A stretch of DNA of 56,920 nucleotides, from contig PLTA01000047.1 in NCBI GenBank assembly GCA_003164295.1, forward strand, positions 5,612-62,531. Direction: 5' to 3'. Source of the DNA: Candidatus Bathyarchaeota archaeon. Lineage in GTDB: Archaea; Thermoproteota; Bathyarchaeia; Bathyarchaeales; Bathycorpusculaceae. The notes under the pieces were generated by a model that was not told the DNA's origin, did not search any database, and was given only the letters and a program-made list of their open reading frames with translations. The number at the start of each line of letters is the position of its first letter. Position 1 is the first letter of the stretch. Made by a program: the position numbers and the translations under genes. Shown piece after piece: positions 34,184 through 42,999 of the stretch.

Positions 34184-34585
34184 ATGTTAAAATATGAAGC
34201 TTCAAAAGAACAAACTATTTCAAAAATAAAAATCATAAAAATCATGAGCACAGTGCCATTCGATAGGGGGTTCCACTTTTTCACTGGTCTGGGCAGCAAC
34301 ACAGGCGAGACTGCCATAAGTTTAGAAACATTCGCTCAAAAACTCGAAAGTATAAATGCTGATTCCCTCAAGTTTCATCTTCAGAGAAAAGATTTTCAAA
34401 ACTGGATAAAAACCACAATTGGAGATGATGTATTGGCTGAAAGAATTAACCACATAAACCTGCAGCTCCCAGTTGAGGAGTTGAGGAATGAACTAGTTCA
34501 AACCGTGCAGAACCGCATCTCTTATCTAAAACTCCTACACATCGAATCGATTCCCTCACAAGGTGCACCAATCCCCTCAAAATAA
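34184..34585 (+). CDS. DUF5752-like protein
   Basis: A 133-aa protein with the conserved block RGFHFFTGLGSNTGETAISL, ETFAQKLESINADSLKFHL, and KDFQNWIKTTIGDDVLAERI, typical of the small DUF5752 family found in archaea, often near carbohydrate or stress genes. Its function is not known. A second start, at the ATG before STVPFDRG (residue 21), would give a more typical family N-terminus. It is intact and stands alone. Confidence 0.65.
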   Translation: MLKYEASKEQTISKIKIIKIMSTVPFDRGFHFFTGLGSNTGETAISLETFAQKLESINADSLKFHLQRKDFQNWIKTTIGDDVLAERINHINLQLPVEELRNELVQTVQNRISYLKLLHIESIPSQGAPIPSK

Positions 34586-34741
34586 AATACAATCAATTAT
34601 TAAATGAGAAGACTGCGCCCACCCCCAAGATAGCCAAAATTACCCTTTTCTTGTGATTTTCAACTTTGGAAAAAAAAGCTTATTTTGGGTGTACACGTAG
34701 CATAAGCAAATAAGTTATGCTAAAGGTAAAGATGCAGCCAA

Positions 34742-34841
34742 AAAATGCTTGCGTCACCGAAATTTTTTGTAACTTTTATTCTGGTTAGTCGTGACTATGC
34801 CCGTAATAACGCTCTAAGATAATTTAGGTTAATCTTTCGTT
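34742..34841 (+). repeat. dispersed repeat (copy 4)
   Basis: GCTTGCGTCACCGAAATTTT, then TTCTGGTTAGTCGTGACTATG, CCGTAATAACGCTCTAAGAT and AATTTAGGTTAATCTTTCGTT. The palindromic core TAGTCGTGACTA is at 34786-34797. About 60 bases upstream GCATAAGCAAATAA is also shared with copy 6 near 40815. Confidence 0.75.
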
Positions 34842-35087
34842 GAAGTGCAAAAAGACGCATTATTTTTTGTGAACAGGCTGGATGCACAAACAGTACTATC
34901 GTGTGGGATTTTCAGCCTCCCCTGCTTGTTTATTATAAAGGTTAGGTAATAATAGCCTGTCTTATGTTCTCGGTTTAGATATTCTACGAAAATTAGTTGG
35001 GTTTGAGTAAAGTAGTGTTAATTTCAAATATTGATTCGAGGTTCATAGGGCTTAAGTTGCTACGTAAAACAGTATATTTGATACAGA

Positions 35088-35177
35088 ATGAGGAAAAAAC
35101 CCACATCCAAGAACGATATGGTTGAATGGGTTGTTGAAGAAGCTTTTGTTAAGGATAAGTACAAACAATGTAGGTGA
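35088..35177 (+). CDS. possible 29-aa microprotein
   Basis: Reads MRKKPTSKNDMVEWVVEEAF and ends DKYKQCR. Its end supplies the TAGGTGA ribosome site of the next small frame, suggesting a coupled pair. No known family. Confidence 0.3.
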   Translation: MRKKPTSKNDMVEWVVEEAFVKDKYKQCR

Positions 35178-35183
35178 AATGAA

Positions 35184-35318
35184 ATGGGATTAGAAATGGT
35201 AGCATTTAAAGTCGTTATCGCTGGAAACACCATTGAAGTTGTTACATTAGGCGACGCCAAGGAAGCCCTGCGAGAAAGAGAATCTGAGTTAAAACGGCAA
35301 CAGAGAAAATTACGATAA
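35184..35318 (+). CDS. possible 44-aa microprotein
   Basis: Begins MGLEMVAFKVVIAGNTIEVV and ends in a basic helix (RERESELKRQQRKLR). It is preceded by TAGGTGA at 35171-35177. Strand-then-basic-helix composition suggests nucleic-acid or protein binding; no family recognised. Confidence 0.4.
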   Translation: MGLEMVAFKVVIAGNTIEVVTLGDAKEALRERESELKRQQRKLR

Positions 35319-35912
35319 AGCAAACTAGCTGAATCTCTCAGTCTAAATATTTTGTATGTGTTCCATGAATGTGTTTATTTAAAGATTCTTAGATTAACCA
35401 GAACTCTTGAAAGTTAAATGAACCCATAACAGGTGAAGATTTTTACAGGACCTCAACCGAGCACCTTATAAGCTGTCAGTAGTCGGATTGAGCGATCAAC
35501 GAGAAATAACAAATTTGTGTTTTCAAAAACTGAATAATAAAAAAGGAAATGAGTGGATACGAAATTTCCAGACTTAGTAGTCGAGGTACTTGATTATTTC
35601 CCAATTTCCCAAATAATGAAAATAATGCTTAATTTTTAACCTCTAGCTTTACTTTAGTTTGCTAATCTTTAAAAAGAATTATTAGCGTGCGCATAATTGA
35701 CGTGTTCTTAAACATGATTAAACAAAAAAATGCAGTCCCCAGTTAACATAATTTTAATCCAACCATCCACCTGATTTCAGGGTTGATTTTGAGTAAAAAC
35801 ACGTCAAGCAATACAGTACATAATCACTAGTTTACTTCCTATGCTTTGCAGATTTAAGATTTTTCAACATGGACCTTATGTAGAGAAAAAGGCTTAACAT
35901 TCTTTATGTGTT
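35319..35912. other. gene-free interval
   Basis: About 590 AT-rich bases without a supported gene, repeat copy or RNA. It separates the small plus-strand pair from minus-strand remnants. Confidence 0.4.
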
Positions 35913-36044
35913 CTAATCTTTCGACCAGCAATCAGGTCTATTTATTTCGGTTTCTTGGAGCTCAACTTTTCCATCTTTAAAAACTATGGCGTCAATTTTA
36001 CCAAAAAACTCTGTAAAGCCAATCACTTTATTTTTTTCGGTCAC
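35913..36044 (-). CDS. small protein, family shared with 32843
   Basis: Starts at GTG and encodes 43 aa. KVIGFTEFFGKIDAIVFKDG and KVELQETEIN align with the C-terminal half of the protein at 32843. A TAG closes the frame a few codons upstream, so the N-terminal half seen in the relative is absent. It may be truncated or a shorter variant. Confidence 0.4.
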   Translation of the reverse strand: MTEKNKVIGFTEFFGKIDAIVFKDGKVELQETEINRPDCWSKD

Positions 36045-36188
36045 AATTATCCTCTATCACTTTTAGTTTTTGCGCCTCTTAACTTTTGCCATAACGATAC
36101 TCCATGCTCCCCACTTTAACTAATTGCGTCTTTGTCTTCCTTCGTTACTTGTTTTCACCAAACCATTTAATAAACCAGTTTTCCCTTG

Positions 36189-36362
36189 CTAATGTTCTTT
36201 CATCCATAGCTTCACAAGTTGCTTTCCAATTCTATGCTTAATGGTTCTCTTTTCTACCAAATCAACTTTGATACCTAAAATGTCTGTGAGATAGTTCTCT
36301 AATCCAATAAAATCCAGCAGGCTTAGTTTAGAAGATTCGTCAAATTCAACTAAGATGTCAAT
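36189..36362 (-). pseudogene. MNT-type nucleotidyltransferase antitoxin remnant
   Basis: The minus strand reads KSDIDILVEFDESSKLSLLD, FIGLENYLTDILGIKVDLVE and KRTIKHRIG. SDIDILVEF carries the two catalytic aspartates of MNT-domain nucleotidyltransferases (the MntA antitoxins of HEPN/MNT pairs). The N-terminal GSxARG part is missing, cut at the end of the MscS gene, and no HEPN partner is present. Confidence 0.7.
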
Positions 36363-36363
36363 A

Positions 36364-37173
36364 TCACTTTTTTTCTTTTGTTTGGTTTAACTTATCGATT
36401 ATTTTAGCTATGACTACTGCGCCTGAGAGGATGCTGTTGTTTAGGTAGGTTATTTCTTTTCCAGAATCTAAATTGACAACCGTCTGTAATAGCGTTACTT
36501 CTTTGATTATGCCCTGTTCATTCATGAATGAGGTGATGACTCGGTCACCTACCGCGTAGTGTAGTCTCCCCGTCTTTAATGGTTCGTCATATTTGCGAAC
36601 GGAGGTTACGATTATTGCGCCTGAAGCAATTGCACTGTTTGGGATGCTAACTTGGCCCACATCAGTTTGTATTCTCGTAACGAGTGCAGTCATTTCTGTG
36701 ACTTTTGCAGGAATATTGTTGACCATGACGGGGTCGCCTACTTTAAACTGGTAAGTAGTGAAAACTAAAAAGCCTGACAAGAGATTGCCAACAAAAGTGG
36801 ATATTACAAGTCCAACGGTAATTGAAATTATTCCTGCGCCTGTTAAAAGTTCTGTTGGAGAAACGCCCAAAGTATTTAGGATTCCAAAGGTCATGACTAA
36901 TACTGCTATTGCGAGCATAACGTACTGTATTATTGTTGCGGCTTGGTTTCCTATTCTTGGCGCCATCAATGGTTTGATGTGTCGTAAAAATAGTATTGCC
37001 GTTAACCAGAAAACCAAGATGATCGTTATTCTCAAAGCCTGTGCAATGAACATTGGCAGATTTATTGGTTTAGCAATAAACAAATCAAAAATATACAGAG
37101 TACTGATGCTTAAGATTACTATGGCAATTAAAAAAACAACGAGTCTTTTTAATGAGAAACTACCTTTAGCCAA
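36364..37173 (-). CDS. small-conductance mechanosensitive channel (MscS family)
   Basis: A 269-aa protein with four predicted membrane helices (about 9-30, 38-62, 82-103, 108-140). The last is the pore helix followed by the MscS core FVGNLLSGFLVFTTYQFKVG and the beta-domain sequence DPVMVNNIPAKVTEMTALVT, then VSIPNSAI. It releases solutes on osmotic downshock. It is complete at the C-terminus; its last bases abut the truncated MNT gene. No partner gene is evident. Confidence 0.85.
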   Translation of the reverse strand: MAKGSFSLKRLVVFLIAIVILSISTLYIFDLFIAKPINLPMFIAQALRITIILVFWLTAILFLRHIKPLMAPRIGNQAATIIQYVMLAIAVLVMTFGILNTLGVSPTELLTGAGIISITVGLVISTFVGNLLSGFLVFTTYQFKVGDPVMVNNIPAKVTEMTALVTRIQTDVGQVSIPNSAIASGAIIVTSVRKYDEPLKTGRLHYAVGDRVITSFMNEQGIIKEVTLLQTVVNLDSGKEITYLNNSILSGAVVIAKIIDKLNQTKEKK

Positions 37174-37345
37174 TTTTGGTCCGTCCTAGCCCTCAATCTG
37201 CAAACATATTTCTATAAAGCTTTCTCAAAACAAAATATGTCTCTTGTCTTAAACAGGATTCAAGAAGTTACTAAAGATAACACACTTTAAGTATTGTACT
37301 AAGCGCCTGTAAAGTAAGAATAGAGCTTAGCGCGCTTCACACGGA

Positions 37346-37555
37346 CAAATCAGCCCCTAACTCTGAATCAAAAGGCGAATAAACAAAACCGCCCGCTAAT
37401 TTTTCCACCTTAATCATGAAGGTGCATCCCAAAACACGCCTTGCAGCGCGACAATTTTTTGCCACTTTATTCTGGTTAGTCGTGACTATGCCCGTAATAA
37501 CGCTTTGAAAGATAATTTAGGTTTAATCTTTCGTTATTTGGTTTTTGATTTTTTT
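37346..37555 (+). repeat. dispersed repeat, long form (copy 5)
   Basis: Extends from AAATCAGCCCCTAACTCTGA through AAAAGGCGAATAAACAAAAC, CCAAAACACGCCTTGCAGCG, GGTTAGTCGTGACTATGCCC and the tail AATTTAGGTTTAATCTTTCG, GGTTTTTGATTTTTTT. The core is at 37477-37488. The CCAAAACACGCCTTGCAGCG block is shared exactly with copy 9 at 53664. Confidence 0.78.
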
Positions 37556-37608
37556 GGATACGATATTGGTCAAGTGGATGATGTGTTTGAGTGTGTTTCA
37601 CCACTTGT

Positions 37609-37886
37609 CTATAGAGTCTTAGGTTCTTGGATCAATGGGCTCACTTCTGTAAGTTCCCTGATCTGCTCAAGTACTGTCACGCCTAATTGCGTTATCGCAG
37701 AGATTTTTCTTTCTCGTTTAATGATTTTCTCTTCAACCGTCCCTGCTTAGCCAAGAAGACAAGGGTCTGCTTCAGTATGCTGCAGTCGACGTTTACTATG
37801 TACATGATCGGCGTCAGCTTCAGCGGACCACAGTGATCTAATATCTCCAAGATTTCCACATGCATTTCTAGAGGAGACCGTTTCAT
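37609..37886 (-). pseudogene. winged-helix regulator, frameshifted copy
   Basis: From ATG 37886 it reads MKRSPLEMHVEILEILDHCG, MYIVNVDCSILKQTLVFLAK, then loses frame. One base over it continues EEKIIKRERKISAITQLGVT, VLEQIRELTEVSPLIQEPK. Near-identical to the intact gene at 51910, which has one extra T at the break (GGGACTGGTTGAA versus GGGACGGTTGAA). It is a recently inactivated duplicate. Confidence 0.78.
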
Positions 37887-38060
37887 CGTTTCAACATCTG
37901 CCAAACAGTTATTTTCCCCTGTTAAATTGTACTTCCTTAGGTAAAGCGTGTTGTTACATCCACCCCCGCCCGAACCGACTATTAGCCAATATTCTAATCG
38001 CCCCATTGACTGAGCATTCTATTTAGCATAGCCTCCGTTCCTACCTTTAGGAGTACAAGA

Positions 38061-38678
38061 ATGAAAATTCACAAGCGAGTAACACGCATAACCATTGAGC
38101 AGATGCAGGCGCCGGAAGTAATTGTGGACGGCAAAAAAGTAAAAATCTGCTTAAACGGGTGCGGAACACTTGTACCAGAGGGTAACAAAAAATACTGCAG
38201 TTTAAAATGCGCCAACGAATTCTACGCCAAACACAATCAAAAAGGATTACGAGAATACCTTCGCAAACGCGAACATGGCAAGTGCCAAAGATGCGGCTGG
38301 AAAAACCCTAAAAGACCACGACTGCAGGCTTACCCCAAAAGACCAGGTTGGGTTGAAGGCGGCATAAGAGCACACGGATTAGCAATGCAACAATACGAAA
38401 AAGATTATGAAGAAATTAGCAAAAAACGTAAAATGCTAATGCGGGAGTGGCGTAAAAAATCTCCAAAGCCCAGAGCATTTGTAGCTGACCACATTATACC
38501 CATAGCGATAGGAGGCGACGAATTCGACCTCAAAAATGTTCAATGGCTATGCGCCCTCTGCAACAAAGAAAAAACAAAACACGATCAAGCTACAATAGCT
38601 CTCTACCGCAGACGAATCAAACTAATCGGAACCGGCGGGCAACCTTTAACACAATTCAATTCGATTGATAAGAAATGA
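38061..38678 (+). CDS. HNH endonuclease with zinc-binding N-terminus
   Basis: A 205-aa protein. C30, C34, C46 and C50 (CLNGCG, CSLKC) form a zinc knuckle, C75-x2-C78 starts a second, and the HNH core is ADHIIPIAIGGDEFDLKNVQ with D143-H144, followed by WLCALCNKEKTKHD (C164, C167, N168, H174). It should nick or cut DNA with a divalent metal. Such free-standing HNH genes occur in archaeal viruses and defence or homing elements. The ATG follows a GGAG site. No adjacent partner gene is evident. Confidence 0.85.
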   Translation: MKIHKRVTRITIEQMQAPEVIVDGKKVKICLNGCGTLVPEGNKKYCSLKCANEFYAKHNQKGLREYLRKREHGKCQRCGWKNPKRPRLQAYPKRPGWVEGGIRAHGLAMQQYEKDYEEISKKRKMLMREWRKKSPKPRAFVADHIIPIAIGGDEFDLKNVQWLCALCNKEKTKHDQATIALYRRRIKLIGTGGQPLTQFNSIDKK

Positions 38679-38939
38679 TTGATTACAAAAAATGGAAATA
38701 ATTAAATTGCAACATCGAATTGAAAAGTAAGAGATCGTTATGAGAATTGCTCTTTAGTTCAAAAGACGTTTATTCTCAAGGTTTCAATGCTCATGCAATC
38801 TTGCTCTCAAGAACAATAAATTCTCTTGTTGTAAATAATCAGACTACCCATTGACTTCTTGGGAGTGAACTCATACGGTTAAAATGCCAAGAGTTGAAAT
38901 GTGAGGTTTTGGCGTTATTGCTTTGTTAGGAAGACGGCT

Positions 38940-39045
38940 TTAAAAAGATGTACCGTAGGGCATACGGAAATTAACGCTTGAGGAGTTGTCCAAGAAGGAT
39001 TAACGGTGAAGCAAGAAGCCCACACCTATCATAGGTGGATTATAT
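38940..39045 (+). mobile_element. possible IS200/IS605-type right end / omega-RNA-like relic
   Basis: Two compact hairpins (CCGTA..TACGG, 38953-38967; CACCTAT-C-ATAGGTG, 39023-39037) flank GGTGAAGCAAGAAGCCCAC. The GAAGCCCAC-plus-hairpin arrangement resembles the 3' ends of IS605-family elements that carry TnpB and its guide RNA. No TnpB or TnpA frame remains nearby. The rest of 38679-39048 shows nothing else. Confidence 0.4.
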
Positions 39046-39048
39046 CAC

Positions 39049-40587
39049 TTAGTTGGTAGATGGTGTTTGTTTTTTACTGATTTTTTCCATCAAAGTAATA
39101 GGAATATCTAGTATTTTAGAGATTGTTCCTAATCTTGAAAATATGTATCTGAGATTTTTCATGTCTTCTTGATTAATTGCTCCGGCGAAAGGTGTAGTTG
39201 TCAAATAGACGGCGCTAAAAAGGGCTAAACCGGTCACAAGTTGGATCCAGTAAGCTGTGTTGAGAAAATTCACAAGGAGGTAGGTGATTATGGCTGCAAT
39301 TAGCGATGTTAGAAGTATTTTTGCTGATGATTTAAGGTCTATTATGGTTTTGTATTTTTTCCATGTCCAAATTACGCTTATGAATATACTGGGTATTCCG
39401 TCGATTAGGGCGCTTAATATTACGCCGATTATGCCCAGTGTTGGGATTAAAATTATTGCAATTGGGATGCCTATTGCAAGGGTTAGTAAGTTTAGTTTCA
39501 TGTAAAATTTGGTTTCGCCTAGTGCAGGAAGTAGGCTATTGATGCTTATGTATCCGAAAACTGCGAACAAGTAAATTATGACGCTTAGTCCTAAGAGGAG
39601 AGGGGCATCGCTCCATTTGTTTCCGAAAAGGGTGCCGATTATTGGTTTTGACAGTACAATAATTGCCAAGGTCGCAGGGATTAACAAAAACGCCGTGTAT
39701 TTTGCTGAGGATGCAAAAACTGTCTTGAGTAAGGTTTTTTCTTTTTCTGGGTTTATTTTTGAGAAGACGGGGAACATGACAGTTGCTATTGGAATTGTCA
39801 AGAACGTGGGTAATACTGTGAAGTTTGTTGCTATGGTGTAATTTCCTATTATTGAGGTGCTACAGAAGATGGCCATCATGAAATAATAAAACGAGGCAAG
39901 TATTCCGGCTATAATGGTTGAGATGGCGAGGGGAATTCCGTATTTTAGCATTGGTTTTAGTGTTTGAAGCAGATCAGTCTTAAAGGTAAATTTCGAGTGA
40001 AGTTTTCTGAAAATGACAAAATAGAGTAGAAGTGCTGCAGTGATGCTAGAGATGACTGAACTAATTGTGAAGCCTATTGCAACGCCCAAGGCGTCATATC
40101 CAAAAAAAACCAACAAAGCACTTAACGTGCTTTGAACTACTGCCTGAGAAATCATAGTGTAGCTGCTAAGCTTCATTTGCTCGAAGCCTACGAAAACACT
40201 TTGGGCGGCAGCTGAGAACGCGGCTGATAAAATGGTTATAGATATGAGGGATATTAGAAATGCAGATTCGGGCTTTTCAAATACAGTGAAGGCTACAAAA
40301 CTGGCCATTAATAGTGATATTAATGTCAGAAATAGGCCTGTTGCAAGCTCGAAGGTCATGCCGGCTATAATTATTTTATGAAGGTCGGTCTGTCTGTTTT
40401 CGGCTCGCCGTTGGGCGCAAAACATAGTCATGGCTGCACCTACACCCCAATCTTGAAATAGTAGAAAAGTGGCAGCGGGAATTGCCGCGATGGTGTACAG
40501 TCCGTAAGCTGTTGGGAGAATTAAGAGACCAATAATTATCGTTCCAGCGGCAAGTACAATGGTTGAAAGTGTCTTTCCAAGAAACAA
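39049..40587 (-). CDS. polysaccharide flippase (Wzx/MATE-like)
   Basis: A 512-aa protein with about 14 hydrophobic helices. The N-terminal LGKTLSTIVLAAGTIIIGLL and DWGVGAAMTMFCAQRRAENR, and the mid-protein segment GIPLAISTIIAGILASFYYF, are typical of the polysaccharide-synthase/Wzx branch of the MOP superfamily. It would flip lipid-linked oligosaccharides across the membrane, completing the glycan pathway of the first 16 kb although it lies 24 kb away on the other strand. Complete; alone in its transcription unit. Confidence 0.87.
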   Translation of the reverse strand: MFLGKTLSTIVLAAGTIIIGLLILPTAYGLYTIAAIPAATFLLFQDWGVGAAMTMFCAQRRAENRQTDLHKIIIAGMTFELATGLFLTLISLLMASFVAFTVFEKPESAFLISLISITILSAAFSAAAQSVFVGFEQMKLSSYTMISQAVVQSTLSALLVFFGYDALGVAIGFTISSVISSITAALLLYFVIFRKLHSKFTFKTDLLQTLKPMLKYGIPLAISTIIAGILASFYYFMMAIFCSTSIIGNYTIATNFTVLPTFLTIPIATVMFPVFSKINPEKEKTLLKTVFASSAKYTAFLLIPATLAIIVLSKPIIGTLFGNKWSDAPLLLGLSVIIYLFAVFGYISINSLLPALGETKFYMKLNLLTLAIGIPIAIILIPTLGIIGVILSALIDGIPSIFISVIWTWKKYKTIIDLKSSAKILLTSLIAAIITYLLVNFLNTAYWIQLVTGLALFSAVYLTTTPFAGAINQEDMKNLRYIFSRLGTISKILDIPITLMEKISKKQTPSTN

Positions 40588-40739
40588 ATGGAAGCTTCCA
40601 ATGGCGGAAGTTTGACCAATTTCTGATGCTTTTTCTATGTCGTTTCGCTCCTAACGATAGGTTACTTTATCAAATTGTTGGCTTATGGAAAAATGTTTAC
40701 CAGGTTCTTGCCTAAATTTGGCGCATGGAAGGCTACACA

Positions 40740-40820
40740 ATGGCAAGCACCCCGCCTCCAAAACCAATCGAAGAAATCACAGCAGAACTTCAAACAGAAA
40801 ATAAAACCGCTCCGGCATAA
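40740..40820 (+). CDS. possible 26-aa microprotein
   Basis: Reads MASTPPPKPIEEITAELQTE then NKTAPA, behind GGAAGG. Its last codons overlap a block (AAAACCGCT) seen in the long repeat copies, so it could be chance coding in repeat DNA. Confidence 0.22.
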   Translation: MASTPPPKPIEEITAELQTENKTAPA

Positions 40821-40845
40821 GCAAATAACCTGATAGAATTTTTTT

Positions 40846-41025
40846 GTGCCGTTATCATTCTCCAACCAAAAACGGAGATAACGAGCACCTAACCGTTACG
40901 AGGCGCTTTAGCTCTTTAATCGCCGACACTTTTTGTCACTTTTATTCTGTCAGTCGTGACTTGCCAACAATTACGCTTGAAAAGCAATTTAGATTCAATT
41001 TTTCGAATTTGGTTTTTGATTGAAA
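40846..41025 (+). repeat. dispersed repeat, both parts joined (copy 6)
   Basis: GTGCCGTTATCATTCTCCAA with its partner GGAGATAACGAGCACCTAAC is followed by GAGGCGCTTTA, ATCGCCGACACTTTTTGTCA, CAGTCGTGAC and a diverged tail AATTTAGATTCAATTTTTCG, GGTTTTTGATT. This copy and the one at 46976 show that the hairpin part and palindromic-core part are one unit of about 180 bases. Confidence 0.75.
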
Positions 41026-41765
41026 AATTTTTATAGCGATTCATGACTTGTTTAACTGTTGGGTATAGATGGTTAAGGTAAAACTTTCACCTAAGTTTTA
41101 GGTTGTAATTCCTCTGGAAGAATGATCATCTAAGGCGAAAACAAATAGAAAACATTGATTCAGAATGCACGCAAAAACAAGTAAGATTCTTCTCAGGTTA
41201 GTAATAATTAAAATCTGATTAATGGAGCAAGAGGTTGGGGATTTCACCCAACGTATGTGGCTTTGCAAGCCAATGTCTATTACTCGGCCACTCCTAGCAA
41301 GGGAAAGAGTGAAAGTAAAAAATTATTTTAGTTAATTCATCACTTTAATTATTTATAGTAACTTCGGTTGTTGTTTCAATCTGTAACAGCATTATTTTAT
41401 ATTCGCAAAAATCAAGAGTAATTAACTGCACAGAAGAAGGAAGTAGTAAAAGCCAACGATATTGAGCGGGTTTGGCTGCTAAATTGATAAAGCGTTTCAC
41501 CCCACTTTTAGCGCTTGTCAATTTTGGCGCTTGGCTAAATCCGCTTAATCACCTTTTCTATGAATTGATATATTTGAAGAGGACCAACTCCATGCAAATT
41601 CACAACAAAATAGTAACAATGCATTTGAGACTTTAGCAAGCTATCAATTAAATCTAAACAATTATTTACGGACTGCAAAAAATAAAACAAATGATTAGCT
41701 AGCGATTCCTATCATTATTTTTAAGTAATATTTTGTTCTCCGAGCAATAGCAGTCAATCTAACAC
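41026..41765. other. gene-free interval
   Basis: About 740 bases with no supported protein gene. It contains the structured segment described at 41223-41312; otherwise I see nothing. Confidence 0.45.
41223..41312 (+). ncRNA. candidate structured RNA
   Basis: Three stems in 80 bases: GTTGGG/CCCAAC (41234-41239 with 41247-41252), TGGCTT/AAGCCA (41258-41263 with 41267-41272) and CACTC/GAGTG (41289-41293 with 41307-41311). GGAG (41224-41227) can also pair with CTCC (41291-41294), an alternative to the third stem. More GC-rich than its surroundings. It is not a tRNA. Confidence 0.35.
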
Positions 41766-42107
41766 CTATGAAGTAGCTGCCCTGTCCAGTACCTGTGCAG
41801 TTAGAAGAAGCTGAATTCGCGCGTCTTCAAAGGCAGCTTTTGCAGGGATTTTTTCTTTTTTCGCATGTTCCGCAGCGTGAGCCTCAATAGCCCTTGCCAT
41901 AGCTTTCAAATCAGGAACCAACAAAATCTTAAATCCACACTCACATCGAATAATAGGACCAGCTTTTGACGTAAGTTTTTTTCCCGAACTATTCTTTGGA
42001 CACAAGTTCTCACTTACAGTGTAACTTTGAAAAAGTAGTCTTAAGAGGGATATTCTCAAAACAAAAGTAATCCCATAAAAAAATGTTATTTTTTCTAACA
42101 ACTTCAT
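41766..42107 (-). CDS. small putative zinc-binding protein, CxCG...HxxxH family
   Basis: A 113-aa protein. The C-terminal 65 residues carry CECGFKILLVPDLKAMARAI then EAHAAEHAKKE, that is C-x-C-G...H-x3-H, a possible treble-clef or CCHH zinc site, and a final helix (ARIQLLLTAQVLDRAA). The N-terminal 50 residues are hydrophobic/basic and less convincing, so the true start may be internal. A paralogue lies at 42660 and a dead one at 52575. Confidence 0.5.
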   Translation of the reverse strand: MKLLEKITFFYGITFVLRISLLRLLFQSYTVSENLCPKNSSGKKLTSKAGPIIRCECGFKILLVPDLKAMARAIEAHAAEHAKKEKIPAKAAFEDARIQLLLTAQVLDRAATS

Positions 42108-42266
42108 AATCTTCGCATAGCTCTCGACGCTGCACCGCCAGCCAGATGAGAGACCCTATCATTCACAGCCTGTTTGGCTTCCGCCTTACAGATCGACAAG
42201 GATTTTCAGAAATAGCACATAATCCTTTTATCGGGCTTCGTAAGAATCGTTTGAAAGTGCATTCAT

Positions 42267-42410
42267 ATGGTTAAGTGCCCCAGATGTCGAGCAGAGTTTG
42301 CTGAGCTTCAAAAAGAAGTAGAAAACCCGTTTTTCTCATTGAAGCATTATGCATGTGTTAAGTGCCACCATAGTTTCAAAGTGGCACGAGTAAAATATCC
42401 CACGAGCTGA
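42267..42410 (+). CDS. small zinc-ribbon protein
   Basis: A 47-aa protein with MVKCPRCRAEFAELQKEVEN, then YACVKCHHSFKVARVKYP. Two CxxC pairs spaced by about 28 residues make a classic zinc ribbon. Too short for the track threshold but motif-complete. It lies between the two CxCG...HxxxH paralogues. Probably binds nucleic acid or protein. Confidence 0.6.
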   Translation: MVKCPRCRAEFAELQKEVENPFFSLKHYACVKCHHSFKVARVKYPTS

Positions 42411-42439
42411 TTCAAAATCATCCGTACAAATTAAACGGT

Positions 42440-42585
42440 CCCCAAAAATTTTACCCATATATCGGAAGAGGTCTTTTGAGTTTAAGCTAATCATCAGAAC
42501 AAATAAAACAACAATACAAAATATTAAATCGACTTACTCTATACCGGTTAATCCGTGGAAGACCTTTGTCCTTGAAGCTTACACT
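42440..42585 (+). repeat. local duplication, copy 1 (with 43000-43130)
   Basis: Shares with 43000-43130 the segments AATTTTACCC, GGAAGAGG/AAGAAGG, ATCATCAGAAC, ATAAAACAA, CTTACTCTAT and GGTTAATCCGTGGAAGACCT. On the minus strand its end reads SRTKVFHGLTGIE, like the last codons of the small frame at 43093. A piece of an old duplication. Confidence 0.5.
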
Positions 42586-42659
42586 GATCACCGCCACTTC
42601 GGACTAAAAAATCAGCCCTCAGTCAAAAAAAAATTATATGCAACTTGAGCCTTTTTCCT

Positions 42660-42947
42660 CTATATGCACTGAAGAAGCGATGTGCTTTCGGAGATTTTCA
42701 GTTTATGTCCTTGATTTAGAAGTTCTATCGCCTCATCGTTTGTTATTCCGAATGGGAGAACATCTTTGTGAAAACTTTCAACATGTGACCGTACCATAGA
42801 TATGGCTTCACATATGCTGCCTAAAATTTCAAAACTATAACCGCAGGGACATTGACCTTTTAGCTTTCTTCTCAAACCGTCCATCTCCTTAATCAACTCA
42901 AACATATCAAAAATGCGATATATACTTCTGTGACTGCACAAGCACAA
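42660..42947 (-). CDS. small putative zinc-binding protein, CxCG...HxxxH family
   Basis: Up to 95 aa, related to 41766: CPCGYSFEILGSICEAISMV, RSHVESFHKDVL and an acidic-leucine tail NDEAIELL. The shared pattern is C-x-C-G, about 20 residues, then H-x3/4-H. A TATATA element inside the first codons and later ATGs (before FELIKEMDG or DGLRRKLKG) make the start uncertain; the first 14 residues are probably not translated. Confidence 0.5.
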   Translation of the reverse strand: MCLCSHRSIYRIFDMFELIKEMDGLRRKLKGQCPCGYSFEILGSICEAISMVRSHVESFHKDVLPFGITNDEAIELLNQGHKLKISESTSLLQCI

Positions 42948-42999
42948 TCACAACATTATCATTTGGAAAAGTTAGTCTAAGCCGAGCCTACCAAGGCCT

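Noticed and set aside
35088..35318. Toxin-antitoxin pair made of the two microproteins
   Set aside because: They are coupled and small, but neither shows any known toxin or antitoxin motif.
41223..41312. tRNA gene at the structured segment
   Set aside because: Length is close to a tRNA, but the acceptor stem has only four pairs, the seven-base loop lacks U33, and there is no TTC-type T loop.
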